Assembly: GCA_023091665.1 (NCBI GenBank)
Contig: JALJCQ010000030.1
Location: 2,296,501-2,360,500, forward strand
Reading direction: 5' to 3'
Length of the DNA stretch: 64,000 nucleotides
DNA from: Pythium myriotylum
Taxonomy: Eukaryota > Oomycota > Peronosporomycetes > Pythiales > Pythiaceae
This document shows positions 18,167 to 29,569 of this stretch, piece after piece (the first letter of the stretch is position 1; each line of letters opens with the position of its first letter). A model generated the notes under the pieces. It was not told the DNA's origin, did no database searches, and saw nothing but the letters and a program-made list of their open reading frames with translations. The position numbers and the translations under genes were made by a program.

Positions 18167-18889
18167 ATGGTAATGAGACGCAAGCTCCGCGTGCTGTGCC
18201 TTCACGGCTGGCGAACGAACGCGAAGATCCTGCAGCACCAAACCAAGGGACTACGTGAAGCGCTGGGGGATCGCGCCGAGTTTCTGTTCTTGAATGCTCC
18301 GTATGTGGCGTCGGGTCCGGCGCAGGAGATTGTCCAAACTGTCTACGCCCACGAGGCGCCGTTTTACGAGTGGTGGAATGCGATCAAGCTAGAGCCCGAC
18401 GACAAGAGCCAAACCCACAAGGCGCACGGATATCGGTACGAAGGGGTTGACGAGACACTTGAATTCATGAGAACAAAATTGCGAGAGTTGGAGCCTGTGG
18501 ATGTTTTGCTCGGGTTTTCACAGGGAGCAGCGCTCGCCAGCGTGCTTACGGCTTACTGGAACACCCAGAATCGTGTACGTCACTGGAAAGCATGCATTCT
18601 CGTATCAGGATTCCGTCCTCGTGCCCAGGAAGTAAAGCATCTTTTCGAAGATCCGCAAGGCAACAGAATCACTGTGGATATTCCATCAATTCACATCTTT
18701 GGCAAAAGCGATTCCATTTTCAACCAGTGCGAAGACTTGCATGACACGTACGATGGCGATATCGATGGTGTAAAAAAATTCAAATTCGTCCACGAGGAAG
18801 GACACAAGTTTCCGACTCCTCATCGTCACGAATCAATGTATCGAGATGTAGCGAATGCGCTGGATGAAGTATTGGCTGGTTACATTTGA
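18167..18889 (+). CDS. FSH/OVCA2-type serine hydrolase (240 aa)
   Basis: Alpha/beta hydrolase of the FSH family (yeast FSH1-3, human OVCA2). It begins with the family start RKLRVLCLHGWRTNAKILQHQ and has the nucleophile elbow LLGFSQGAALA, the acid-loop strand IPSIHIFGKSD and the catalytic histidine near the end (EEGHKFPTPH). The length fits the family. Such enzymes cleave small esters or thioesters; the substrate is unknown. A GTG 10 codons upstream is in frame, but ATG 18167 aligns with the family start. It is transcribed divergently from the DUSP11-like gene. Confidence 0.88.
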   Translation: MVMRRKLRVLCLHGWRTNAKILQHQTKGLREALGDRAEFLFLNAPYVASGPAQEIVQTVYAHEAPFYEWWNAIKLEPDDKSQTHKAHGYRYEGVDETLEFMRTKLRELEPVDVLLGFSQGAALASVLTAYWNTQNRVRHWKACILVSGFRPRAQEVKHLFEDPQGNRITVDIPSIHIFGKSDSIFNQCEDLHDTYDGDIDGVKKFKFVHEEGHKFPTPHRHESMYRDVANALDEVLAGYI

Positions 18890-18920
18890 CTCAACCCCCC
18901 CCTCTCCCCCCCTCCAAAGA
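18890..18920. repeat. Poly-C/CT tract in a convergent 3' spacer
   Basis: A run of C interrupted by TCT lies just after the FSH hydrolase stop. It sits in the 72-bp space between that stop and the valyl-tRNA synthetase stop. Confidence 0.8.
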
Positions 18921-18961
18921 AAAGGTGATCATAACACTTGAGTCTATGGGTTTCTTCCAAT

Positions 18962-21900
18962 TCAGTAATGCTGCTGTTGCGCGAACTCGGCCAGCACATC
19001 AATAGAACCACGAATCCCAACTATCTCGGTTTCAAGTGATGCAATCCTTGCGGCCTCTTGTTCTTGAATGTTTGCAGGCACTTTCGTTCCATACCCTGGG
19101 GAGCTTTGACGCAGCCGCGTACTCTGGAGCGTGGCTTCTATTTTGGCTAGCCTCTTGTTCAATCGTTCGATTTCGGATCGAAGCCGTTTTGGTGTGTCGG
19201 GATCATTTGGAACCGGGAAAAGGACTGGAAACGGAATTCCCGTCAAACCTCAGCTGATAGTGACACAAAGAGAACAGACAAACCTTTGCATGTCTGCGAG
19301 ATCGAATGAGTCAGGTAAACGCCATAGGTCTCGACAGGTTGAGCTCGGACAATCTCGATCGAATTCCGACTCTGGGTTTCAAGATCTCGAACATTTTCGC
19401 TCAAAATGGCTATTTCCGCAGAGGAATCGCTCATCACTTTGATTCTGAGGTCTCTGCCGGCGCAATATTAGCATTGGGCATAAGGAATGGTCGAGGCGGA
19501 TTGGCTTACTGTATATGCGAACTTCCTGTAGGGGCAAGTGTTCTCACTGTATGCCGGAGTGAGCGGATGGAGTGGAGCACTTCAAGAACAAGCTAGAAGG
19601 CATATCACCATATATCATTTTCAAATCCAGCACTCCCATAGAAAAAGACGGACTACTCACATTCATTTCTTTCTCCGCACCATGATCAATCCACTGGGAC
19701 ACTTTGTCTGGTTCCGGATACTTCGCGAACAGCAAAGCCTCGCAATCGAGCGAGCTAGTTTTGGAAGGATCGAATGTACGAATTCTTTGCCTAGCATTGT
19801 ACAAAAAAAACATGAATATCTAACAGCAGAGACAGTTAGCAAACTTCTAGCATACCACAATTCTTCTGTAACAAAAGGGGCGAAAGGGTGGAGGAGACGC
19901 ATCGAGTAATCGAGACATGTAAAAAGGATGCTACGAGTAACTGTCTGGCTGCGTCGAAATTCCTCCTCAGAAGTGAAATCGGCGACACTCAAGCGATTCC
20001 CGTAAAGAACCGGTTTACTGAACTCGATGTAAACATCACAAAGTTCCTGGATGAAGAAGCGGTGAAAAGCGGCCACCGAAGCAGCTAGCTGGTTTGAATC
20101 CATGCCTTCGTTTATCGTTTCCACCGTCGCAGCCTAATGAATAACAATTGTGTTTGCAAAGTAATGCACAAATATTGGTATGTGCACGCAACTCACCAGT
20201 CGACTCAGAATCCAGCGATCAGATAATGCAAGTGATTCCTTTAAGAGGAGATATTCTTCAGTCCTCAGGAATTCGTTCGAGTCCGAAGGTTGCTTCATTT
20301 CAAGTAGGGGTAGCGCGAATCGAACGGCATTCCAGATCTTGTTACAAAATTGACGATGAGAGATAACTCTTTGTAGGTCCATGTTGATCTGGCGACCTAG
20401 CGACGCTAGATTAGCTTTGATCGTGCGAACTGTTGATAACCAAGCCAAACCTTGCTGAAGATATGATGCAAGACTATATCTCAGCGCATCAGTTCCGCAT
20501 GCTGGAATCCCTTGAGGAAATTCTCGAAGGAGATCCTTCTCTGCTTTTCTCATCTCTTGACTCCCGATGTTTCCAGACTAGGATGACGAGGATGAAATCA
20601 TCTTGGTCTCTAATTTTTAGCCCCAGCTAGAGGCGAGAGTTATAACTTACCTTCAGCCCTTGAAGCAAGTCTTCAATGTTGATTCCACGAATCACGTGAA
20701 TAGGATCAATCACGTTCCCGAGGCTTTTCGACATCTTTCTACCACCTTTGTCTCTCACCATTGGGTGAAGGAGGATGCGCTTGAACGGCGATTTACTAGA
20801 GAGCTATTATTGAGGATCATCAGCAGATCGTTTCACACCATTCTGTGCAGGTCACCCGATCCCACCTCTTCGCAGAGCATCGCCATGCGTGCAACCCAAA
20901 AGAAGAGAATGTCTGAACCCGTCTCCATGATCGAAATCGGATACGCTGGGGATTCTGCAGGATCCTTAGCTGGCCATCCCTACAAAAGCCAGTTCAGCAC
21001 CACGCGTCGAGAACACTTCGTTCATAGAGAACGAGACTTACGAATACCGAGATTGGCAACAAACCAGAGCTAAACCATGTGTCAAGTACATCGCCGTCCT
21101 GCTCTAGACTAATCTTTCCATTCACTCCATAACGCGCAGCAGCTTTGGCATGAGCTTCTTCCATCGTGCGCGCGATAACCCATTCGTCATCGTATCCAGG
21201 TATGTGTACCCGATATGCTGGAACCCGATGACCCCACCAAAGTTGTCTACTCACACACCAGTCTTGAATGTTTTCGAGGAAGTGAAACCACATGCGCTCG
21301 TGCGATTTTGGCTCGATTACCAAATTACCGCTGCGCACGTGATCGACTGCACGCTTGGCCATTTCCTGGCAGTTTACATACCACTGTGGCATGAGAAGCG
21401 GTTCGATCACATCCCCCGAGCGGGAGCACAGCGACAAGGTCGTCTGATGATCAAGCTAGTATACTGGTGTGAGTGAATTATAATATGGAGCAAACGGTGA
21501 AGGGTACAGACCTTAGTGACGTATAGTTTCTTTGCCTTCATTTCCTCGATGACGGCATCTCTTGCCTCGAATCTATCCATACCCAAAAAGGTGTCTTTTA
21601 TTGCGCCACACATCCGACCACTTTGATCGATGACGACAGGTTCTGGTAGCTGGTGACGGAGTCCACATTCGTAATCTTTTGGATCATGCGCTGGAGTAAT
21701 CTTCACGACTCCTGGAACACACACACATTACACGTAGGTGTTAGAGATGGTCGAGTCATGCTTTCATCGTCAGACACACCTGTGCCAAGGTCCATATTCA
21801 CCAAATGGCTATCTAATATAACTGGGATGCGTTCTCCAGAGAATGGATGTACGACATGCTTTCCATGAAAGCGCTTGTAGCGAGGATCGTCAGGATGGAT

Positions 21901-22962
21901 TGCCACTGCAACATCTCCAAAGATTGTTTCTGGCCGAGTTGTGTCAACTTGTAAGAAGTCATCCGAATCGGCCACCTGGGACGAATCGAAAAAGAAACTT
22001 AATCATCTCAAACACTACCGTCCAGACGAGGATTTATGCTTACTTTGTAGAGAATCCGATGCATCACACCAAACTCAACAGGTTTCACTCGTCCTGGCAG
22101 TTTCTTCATCGTGGGACCTTCCAAAGACTCTGAGTCAACTTCGATATCAGATATTGCTGTTTTCAGTGTCGGACACCTACATAATAATGGTCAGTGGGTG
22201 CAGTGTCACGGCATAAATAAACTCCGTGAATTACCAGTTCACCATCCGGCGTTTGCGATAGACTAGCCCTCGATCGTACAGCTCTACAAAAGCCTCGATA
22301 ACTGATCTAGACCTGCACACACAGACGAAGAGACGTGAGTGCGCACGTATCGTTGATGGTAGCCGCTTGTTTGCTCACCGATCTTCGTCTAACGTAAAAT
22401 AAGACTCATCCTTATTGACGACGGCTCCCAACTGATCAATTTGCTGCATGATGCGCCCTCCGTACTGCTCATTCCACTGCCACACTCGATCCAAGAATAC
22501 CTCCCTGCCAAGATCGTGCTTCGACTTCCCTTCTTCCTGGGCAATCTTGCGCTCAACGACGCTTTGCGTGGCGATGCCGGCGTGATCGAGCCCAGGGATC
22601 CATCGCACGTTGAAGCCGCGCATGTGGTGCCAGCGAGCTAAGGCATCCTGGATCGTAATGGTCAGTGCATGGCCGATGTGAAGCGCGCCTGTGACATTTG
22701 GTGGAGGAAGCAGCATGGTGAAGTAGGGCGCAGTGGTGTCCTCGTTCCGTTTCTTCTCTGCTATTGCTCGCTGCCAGTACTCGTGCCATCCGCTTTCCAC
22801 GGCCTCCGGGTCGTACGTGGCACTCAACGGCAGCTCGTGCACGCGGCGATGGATCTCAGGAGGGAGCGCCAGCGCTCCGCGGTGGGCAGTCCCCATGGCG
22901 CGCGCGCCTCGGAGCCATGGCCTCGGGCCGCGGCAGCTCGCCGCCCGCAAGAGCATGGACAT
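18962..22962 (-). CDS. VARS: Valyl-tRNA synthetase, intron-rich
   Basis: Class I synthetase charging tRNA-Val. From 5' to 3' on minus: N-terminal segment [20 protein letters not shown] with the look of a mitochondrial presequence, then [18 protein letters not shown] (HIGH box, 22663-22680), [12 protein letters not shown], editing-domain exons ([36 protein letters not shown]), [31 protein letters not shown], the KMSKSLGN box (20714-20737), anticodon-binding exons ([11 protein letters not shown]) and the C-terminal coiled coil ([20 protein letters not shown]). At least ten GT-AG introns. The coiled coil at 18962-19440 is the VARS tail, not a separate gene. The junction around 19247-19300 could not be resolved. 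GTG lies upstream of ATG 22962; a second Met (MGTAHRG) could give a cytosolic form. Confidence 0.88.
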
Positions 22963-23079
22963 GGTCGCAGCTTGCCGCCACACACTTGTTGCCGTTCCAA
23001 AACCAGAAAATTACAATTCGCTACCCTCGACCCAAGTATTGAGCCACACGATTCTGTGGGCTCACATCGCACGTTGATT

Positions 23080-23547
23080 ATGGGTGTCGTGGCGCGATCG
23101 CTCCGGGAGGTGGCGCGCGGCCGCCGCGTGCAGGCGTTGCTGCTGGCGCGATCTGACGACCTCATCTGCAAGAACCTCATGTGTGAGCATGTCGGCTCGT
23201 CGTGTGCGTGCAAGCTCTCGCTCGTCCTGGAGCGCGTACCCGACCTCCGAGAGATGGACCTCTCGCACAATCAGCTGCGCTTCCTGCCGGCGTCCACGTT
23301 CGCGCTGGCACAGCTCACCCATCTCAACCTCGGACACAATCTGCTCGATGTACTCCCTACTGAACTTGTGGCGTTGAGGCACCTGGAGGTTTTGGATATC
23401 GGCCACAACCGCATCAAGGTCATCCCAGAAGACACTATCCTACAGCTAGAGCATTTGAAAGAGATTCGCGTGACGGGGAATCCTCTTGTGGAGACTGCGC
23501 TCTCGTCACTACGATCCCGAAAACCAAGTCTGAAGATTATTGAATGA
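23080..23547 (+). CDS. Small leucine-rich repeat protein (155 aa)
   Basis: An intronless ORF. About four LRR units are visible: LREMDLSHNQLRFLPASTFA, QLTHLNLGHNLLDVLPTELV, LEVLDIGHNRIKVIPEDTIL and LKEIRVTGNPLVETALSSL. LRR domains are protein-binding surfaces. There is no signal peptide or membrane segment, so the protein is probably intracellular. It is too short and generic to assign a function. Its ATG is 117 bp from the divergent VARS ATG, and its stop is 30 bp from the convergent ARM gene stop. Confidence 0.8.
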   Translation: MGVVARSLREVARGRRVQALLLARSDDLICKNLMCEHVGSSCACKLSLVLERVPDLREMDLSHNQLRFLPASTFALAQLTHLNLGHNLLDVLPTELVALRHLEVLDIGHNRIKVIPEDTILQLEHLKEIRVTGNPLVETALSSLRSRKPSLKIIE

Positions 23548-23577
23548 CAACTATTCGATCGAGGAAAATCACAGATT

Positions 23578-26500
23578 TCATAAGCGTGGCAATATGACGC
23601 CTCGATCTCCATCCATCGAGGAAGACGAAGATGCAGCCGTGAATGTAGGCTTGCGTTGTGAGTCGCGTTTGGTCATCTTTGGATCGTGGATAAGCAATGG
23701 TTTGCTGCCCTTGTAACTGCTCTTGGAACCTCTGCGGAAAAGACCCGGGTCGTTCAGTGCACGGTTGCTGGCTGTCCGGCCGATTCCAGTCGCCCCTTTC
23801 GTGGCAGTGGAGCTCTTCTTCTTGGTTGGTGACGGTGAGCGCGTTTCGTCTCCGCCGTGGTCACTGCTCGCGTCGCTGACAGCCGTCTCTGCGCGCTCGA
23901 TTTGCACTACTCCATGCCGTTCCGCGCTGTCGTCGTGAGCCGCAGCCACTGCTCCTGCGATGGTGGGCGAGGGAGTTCCTGATGTGGTAGACACGGCGCG
24001 ATAAAAGCGAGGGTCGACACGTTTTATACGGAACTTTTCGTGTCGCACTCGCATGACCTGAAATGCCCCGTATAGTTTGTCTTGCACCGCAACCCCGCTC
24101 GAGGGGATGACGACGTTGAGCAACGCGAGAAAGGATCTCGGCTCTGGAGGAACAAACCGCGCATCGTCAATTGGTGAGTCCTGGAAAACCCAAGATATCG
24201 GGAGCTGCGATGTGAGGCGGAGAGTCGTGCTTCCCGGTAAAAAGGCCCACTCTGTCGGCCGACGAGGAGGGGAACTGTTGGGTAAGGTCATCGCCATGCG
24301 ATCAAATTTGACTATGCTCGGTGGATCCAAGTCAATCATCGACATCAAGGCTGTCACCATCCCATCCTCCATTTCATCCTTGATTTCGACCCCATCTGGT
24401 CCGATCAAACGATCACGCTCCTTGAGGATATGCTTGATGTGGGCAATTGATATGGCGCATAGAGGTGCAAGGTCGGCCCCACCAACATCCGCTAGACGGA
24501 TGAGCAGCTTGATGACTCCTCCTTGAACCAACAAGTCTAGTGATCGACTTTTCGACGCCGAGATGTTGTACAGAGCTAATATGCAGTTGATTTTGCTTTC
24601 TTTTGTCCCCGTGGCAGAGATGGTAAGTAAGAAAGACATCAACCGCGAGTCTTCAGTGAGGAGTTGGACACATTCAACGTTCGTAGACAATGTACGAAGA
24701 ATGGCAGAGCAACGATCAGTTAGCTCCATCCATGTCAGCGCGCTGAGATGACGAAAACGAACATTGTCTTGCGATAATGTGGCTGCGATAACATCCATAG
24801 CACCATTGCTCAGCACAGCGAGTCCCAATTTGTCAACACGAGCCAGTTGACTGAGTGAATACACGCAGTGAATGAGGGCTTCTCCGTCGTCGCAGTGTGG
24901 AGCCATTAGCCCAAGAACTCGGACAGTGCCGAAGTAGATCAAATCGGCCCAATCTTCAGGATCTTCACACAGTATTGAGATGACCTGAACGGACACACTG
25001 ACGACTGCAGACGAAATGGGGCTGCGGCTGGAAAGGACAAGAAAGACATTCACGATATCTTTCTGAAGCAACACTTTGCGGAACTTCGCGTGATAGGTGA
25101 AGTTATATAACACTTTCGCGCAAGCGAGAGATACTTCGTCTTCATCACTCACGGAGAAAAGTCGCAAGACTTGTGGAATGATCCCCGATTCCTCTATTCG
25201 ATCATGAAGCATCGGCAAACATGAGACATTGCAAAGCGCGTTGAGCCCGAAGACGTTTTGCTGGGTATCGTCAGACGCGATCACTTTGTTGAGAACTTCG
25301 ATCAAGTTATTTGCAGCTATTGCTTCGCAATTCACCCGTTGGGAGGACAGCGAGCAAAGTATTGAAGAGCAATGGCGCATTGTCGGTGGATCGTTGTGTT
25401 CTGATAAGACGAGGATCGCTAGTAGCGCGCCTCCTTCAACTAACTTCACCTCTGTTCCAGACTTGATGGCGATGTTGTTCAAGCATGCTGCAAGTCGACG
25501 ATGGATTTCTTGGTTACTGAACTCAATTTCGCACATTTTCGTGATCACTTGAGCAACGTTTATCTCCATGAGAATGTCGATCATCGCTTGGTCGCATGAC
25601 AGATTATACAGCGCAGCTACGCACAGCGAACGGATCTCGACACTCTCCAAACGTGCTAACTTCACTAGTGCGTACAAAACGCCATCCTTGATGTGTGCCA
25701 TTCGATGCTCGTCATGAGTAAGAAGATTGAATAATGCACGCGCACAAATCTCTTTTGTGGATTCACTGTTGATACGCAGGAGCGAGTTCACGATGAAATC
25801 GGGCACGGTTCCTTCCTTCCACACATGACGAGAACGCTGAGGGCGTTCAATGGCTAGGTTACAAAGCGCCACCGCAGAGTAAATCTGAATGTCCTCTATA
25901 CCACATCGCATCATTAATGTCAACGCTGGATAGAGCTCTGGACACTTGGTCAGCATCGGTCGGAAAGAGGCAGTCGAGGCCAGTTTCGAGAAGGCAATAG
26001 CGCAATTGAGCGTGATATTGGTGTGTGGTGAGCTCGAAAGATCGATGAGCATTGAAAGTATTGGGGTCTTCTCCAGACCTTCCGGTACCAAATTACAGCA
26101 CGCAGTAGAGCAGCAGAGGAGGGCATCCCTTCCGGTCGTGTTCATAAGCTTTCGAATAAGGCGCACACATCCATCATCAACTATTCGGGCACGTGACTCG
26201 ATATCAAAGGTCAAATTTGCCACAATGCATGCGCACTGCCTCACTAATTCGTCATTCTTGATCGTTCGCTGAAAAATGCCGAAAAGGGTCTTGATAGCTT
26301 CGACTCGAAGAAGGATCTTACGGCTCTCTTCGAAGAACGATAAGTTGTACAGACATCCGATTGCAAATTCTTGAGCGCGATGAAACACTACCGGAACCTT
26401 ATCATTGACACTTGTTGGTGGACTTAATTCTTCTTCCACTTCAAGGTTTCCATCCTTAGTCACGATATGGCGCTTGCAAAGCCGTACAATTGACTTAATG

Positions 26501-28475
26501 ACGTCGTCCTTTAGCAGAAATGTGTGCAACGATTTGTCGCACGACAAGTTGAATAACGCGTTTGCACATAGTTCACGCACTTTATCCTGTGGCGATGAAG
26601 AGAGTCGAGCAAGCACTCCAGGCACATTGCTCTGCATGAGTTCCGAGCACGTTGATGGATTCACCATGAGACTGCAGAGCGCAACAATAGAATGTTGCTT
26701 GGCTAGTGGGCTGGCCTCCTCTAAAAAGTGGAGGAGTAGTGACACAACCCCGAAGCGACTGAGAAGCGGTCGACTATCTACTGTAGCGGACATGTTGGAA
26801 AGGCTCAGTGCCGTGTTCTCTTGTATAACTTCGTTGGCTTTGTGACCCATGTCAATGAGCTGCACGACAGCATCGCTCACCACCAGATTTCTCAGCGATG
26901 CAGCATGCGACGAAATATTTGCAATCGCAAAGGAGCACATTTCTCGAACAAGTTCATTCTCAAACTTGAGTAAGTCTTCAATGCACTCTAAAACGCGCAC
27001 TTGGCTGAGATATTCAAGGTTCGAAGTCACACCGGAGAAGTTACATAGCGCCGTCGCGAGATTAGACTTCACATCAGCATCCATAACACTTTGTGATAGT
27101 TCACAAATGTTGTCAAGGATTCCATCCTCAACTACCTTGGAGCGAGGGCCACTGAGCAAGGAGAGGTTGCAGATGGCCTCCGCGGAGAAGGAGATGTTGG
27201 AGAGCTCTTTCTTTCCAGATACCTTCAGAATTGTTTGGACAACGCTTTCGGATACTGATGCACCTGAATGAGATGCAATGTTTATCAGGGCCTTGACACA
27301 GGCCTCTTTAGTGTCAGAATCTGGTGAATTGAGCATTGAGATTATCGCAGAAACACATCCCTCTTGAACCAGTCGGACCTGGCCTTGGCGTTCGTACGAA
27401 AAGCGACAGAGAGCCATGGACGTGTTCCGACGAACCTCTTCATGCTGTGCCTTCGCGAGCTCGAGTAGAGCCAAGAGGACACCTTCTTCAATCATTCTTG
27501 CGCACAAAGAATTCTCGCAAGTTAAATTGAGGATGGCGGCTGCACAGAATCGCTTTACTTCAATGTCATCGAAAACTGACAAATGGCTCAGTGCGAGCAT
27601 AGATCCTTCAGATACCATTCGTCTCTCGTTACCCGCGTCCGTTGTAAACTAAGCCAAGTGAGAGCTCGGGTGTCAGATTCTCGGTTTCAAAGTAGACCAA
27701 GGATGAACCTTACATGATACAGACTATAGGCACATTCCTGCTTCAAGCGCACTTCGCGTGTCAGAACTGACCCAGAGTCAAGTGTTTCTTGGAGTTTCTC
27801 ATGAACGTCTTCGTTGATTTCTTCAGAATGCTCTTGATTTGGTTCGAAGTCACTTTCCTTAGAGCGAGCTTGATCGATTACACCGGGCTTGCGGAAGCGG
27901 GACAAATAAATCATTCCGTCTTCGTAATCACCACGCTGACTGAAGAGATCGCCACTATAGGTATCGAAAATGTGCTCTCTTTTGGGGCCTTTCGAAACAG
28001 TCTGACTGAGCCTAGCGCCTGCAAGGATTGAGCGCGAGCGCGGAGAGTCAGTCATTGAACCTTGAATGGATGTTTTTCTTGGAGGTGCGAGAGGTCCGAC
28101 CCCAGCATTACTAGATACAAGAGATGGATTAGTGGTAATAGTTGGCGACACTCCACCTCCTGCTCCAGTACTCGCTCCGTCATCGCGATTCTCTTGAGGG
28201 ATGATTTTGGCATTGATATGCCGGTAGAGGGTTCGCACTAGGTCTTCCTTCGTTGTGTGAGTCTTCCAGAAATTGCGTTGACGGTGAAGTTTCCAGTGTT
28301 TGACCAGCTCCTTCAACTCTTCAAAGCGGATTGGAGCCGCTGCGGGATCGCGGGTACGGGGAAAGAGGTTGAATCTCGTAAGGTAGTCCCGCAGAACCTC
28401 CAACTCTTTGTCACGTTCAAGTTCTTCAAGAAGATCGTTTGTGTGACGAGCATTTTGAGAGAGTCGGTGGCTCAT
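23578..28475 (-). CDS. Very large armadillo-repeat protein (about 1610 aa, 2 exons)
   Basis: Exon 1 is 28475-27714, intron 27649-27713 (65 nt) and exon 2 is 27648-23578; the phases agree. The first ~250 residues have an acidic helical start and a SAP-like helix pair (FEELKELVKHWKLHRQRNFW, then KEDLVRTLYRHI), then a Ser/Pro-rich linker. From about residue 255 to 1300 come some 25 armadillo repeats with the hallmark A-x-x-NLS (CAAAILNLTCENSLCARMIE, GCLYNLSFFEESRKILLRVE, ALYNLSCDQAMIDILMEIN). The tail is disordered, basic and Ser-rich. ARM repeats form a superhelix that binds partners; there is no enzyme dom­ain. Vacuolar Vac8-like and flagellar ARMC-type proteins are the nearest classes, but no orthologue is claimed. 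Start: ATG 28475, after an upstream in-frame TTG. Confidence 0.85.
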
Positions 28476-28729
28476 GACGGTCTCATCGACGGAGTATCGT
28501 CTCTGATCCAAGACTTTGAGCAGTCGCTCTTAACGTAGGAGGAATCGTGAAAAATCGACACTATTTTTGATCAGTTCGTTTCCTGCGTGGTGAGCTGTTT
28601 CTGTGGTGAGTTGGATGAGCGATCTTCCAAATATAATGAGTTGTCGGGTCTGAAAAATGCGGGGAGTCTGCAGGCTGACAAGTAAGCAAACGACTTCCCC
28701 CTTGAGCATCGGTACACTGCTCACTGTCA

Positions 28730-29556
28730 ATGGCTCTTAAAAGTTTCCATCGAGAAACCTTGAATGGTAGTCATCGTGTAAACTGTTCTCCCCTCGATCT
28801 CACAGGCTTTTATCATCCATCCCAGACAACTGGCTCGAAGAACGTGGACCTCCACTGAATGGAGTTTTGCCACGAGATGGAATGGTAATGTCAAATCGAC
28901 TTCAATCGATGCACTCTTATCTCACTCGTTTTCGATCTAGAGCGAGTTCTCAACTACCTCCAGCATTGAGTTCGCCGACCCCAAGCTCCAACTTCCAGTA
29001 AGTTCTTCTGTACTGTAAATGTTATCAGAGAAGACCCTTACATTCCTTCGTAAAGGGTACTAAGGCTCGGCTCATAAATGAGAGAAGTCTTGGAGAGGCA
29101 TTGTTGCAAAGTGCTGGTGCGGACATAAGCAGCTCGTTTCGGTCTTCGTTACCACTCCCAAACAAGGATCAGGAAAGCAGACACTTTCAAACGACAAGCC
29201 GCGCAGCCTTTGGGACCCCGGTTATGGTTTCAATGCCGATACCTCGAAACCAAGCACCAGCGGGCGGGATCGGAGGAAGGTGTCAAGTGAGAGGAAAGTC
29301 AACGTCTGGAGCGATGGGAGAGGCATTCAGAAGCAATGAAGAGCCACAACGTGATACCGCTTCACAGCGATCTTGGCTGTACTCCTTAGATCCCATGCTC
29401 GCAGTAAAACACAGGACAGCACCAGCAGACATTATCCAGTACCCAAACAAGCAGGAGCCGATGAAGGTCAAGGAGTCAGATTTCAGACGTCAAACGACAA
29501 CGATCACAAATGGGGCGCCCAGGCATGGAGGGGTTTTCATTGATGATTACCACTAA
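28730..29556 (+). CDS. Hypothetical protein, 4 exons (about 217 aa)
   Basis: Exons 28730-28766, 28826-28884, 28941-28997 and 29056-29556 give a continuous frame: MALKSFHRETLN, DNWLEERGPPLNGVLPRDGM, SEFSTTSSIEFADPKLQLP, then TKARLINERSLGEALLQS to GGVFIDDYH. The third intron must end at AAG rather than CAG or TAG. The protein is polar, with Pro/Gln/Ser-rich stretches, and probably disordered; no domain is recognised. It is divergent from the ARM gene (254 bp between ATGs) and its stop is 13 bp from the TFIIE-alpha stop. Exon 4 is the best supported part. Confidence 0.6.
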
Positions 29557-29569
29557 GAACAAGGAGAAT

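Noticed and set aside
18962..19440. A separate small coiled-coil gene
   Set aside because: The frame joins through introns to the VARS anticodon-binding exons and matches the known C-terminal coiled coil of valyl-tRNA synthetase.
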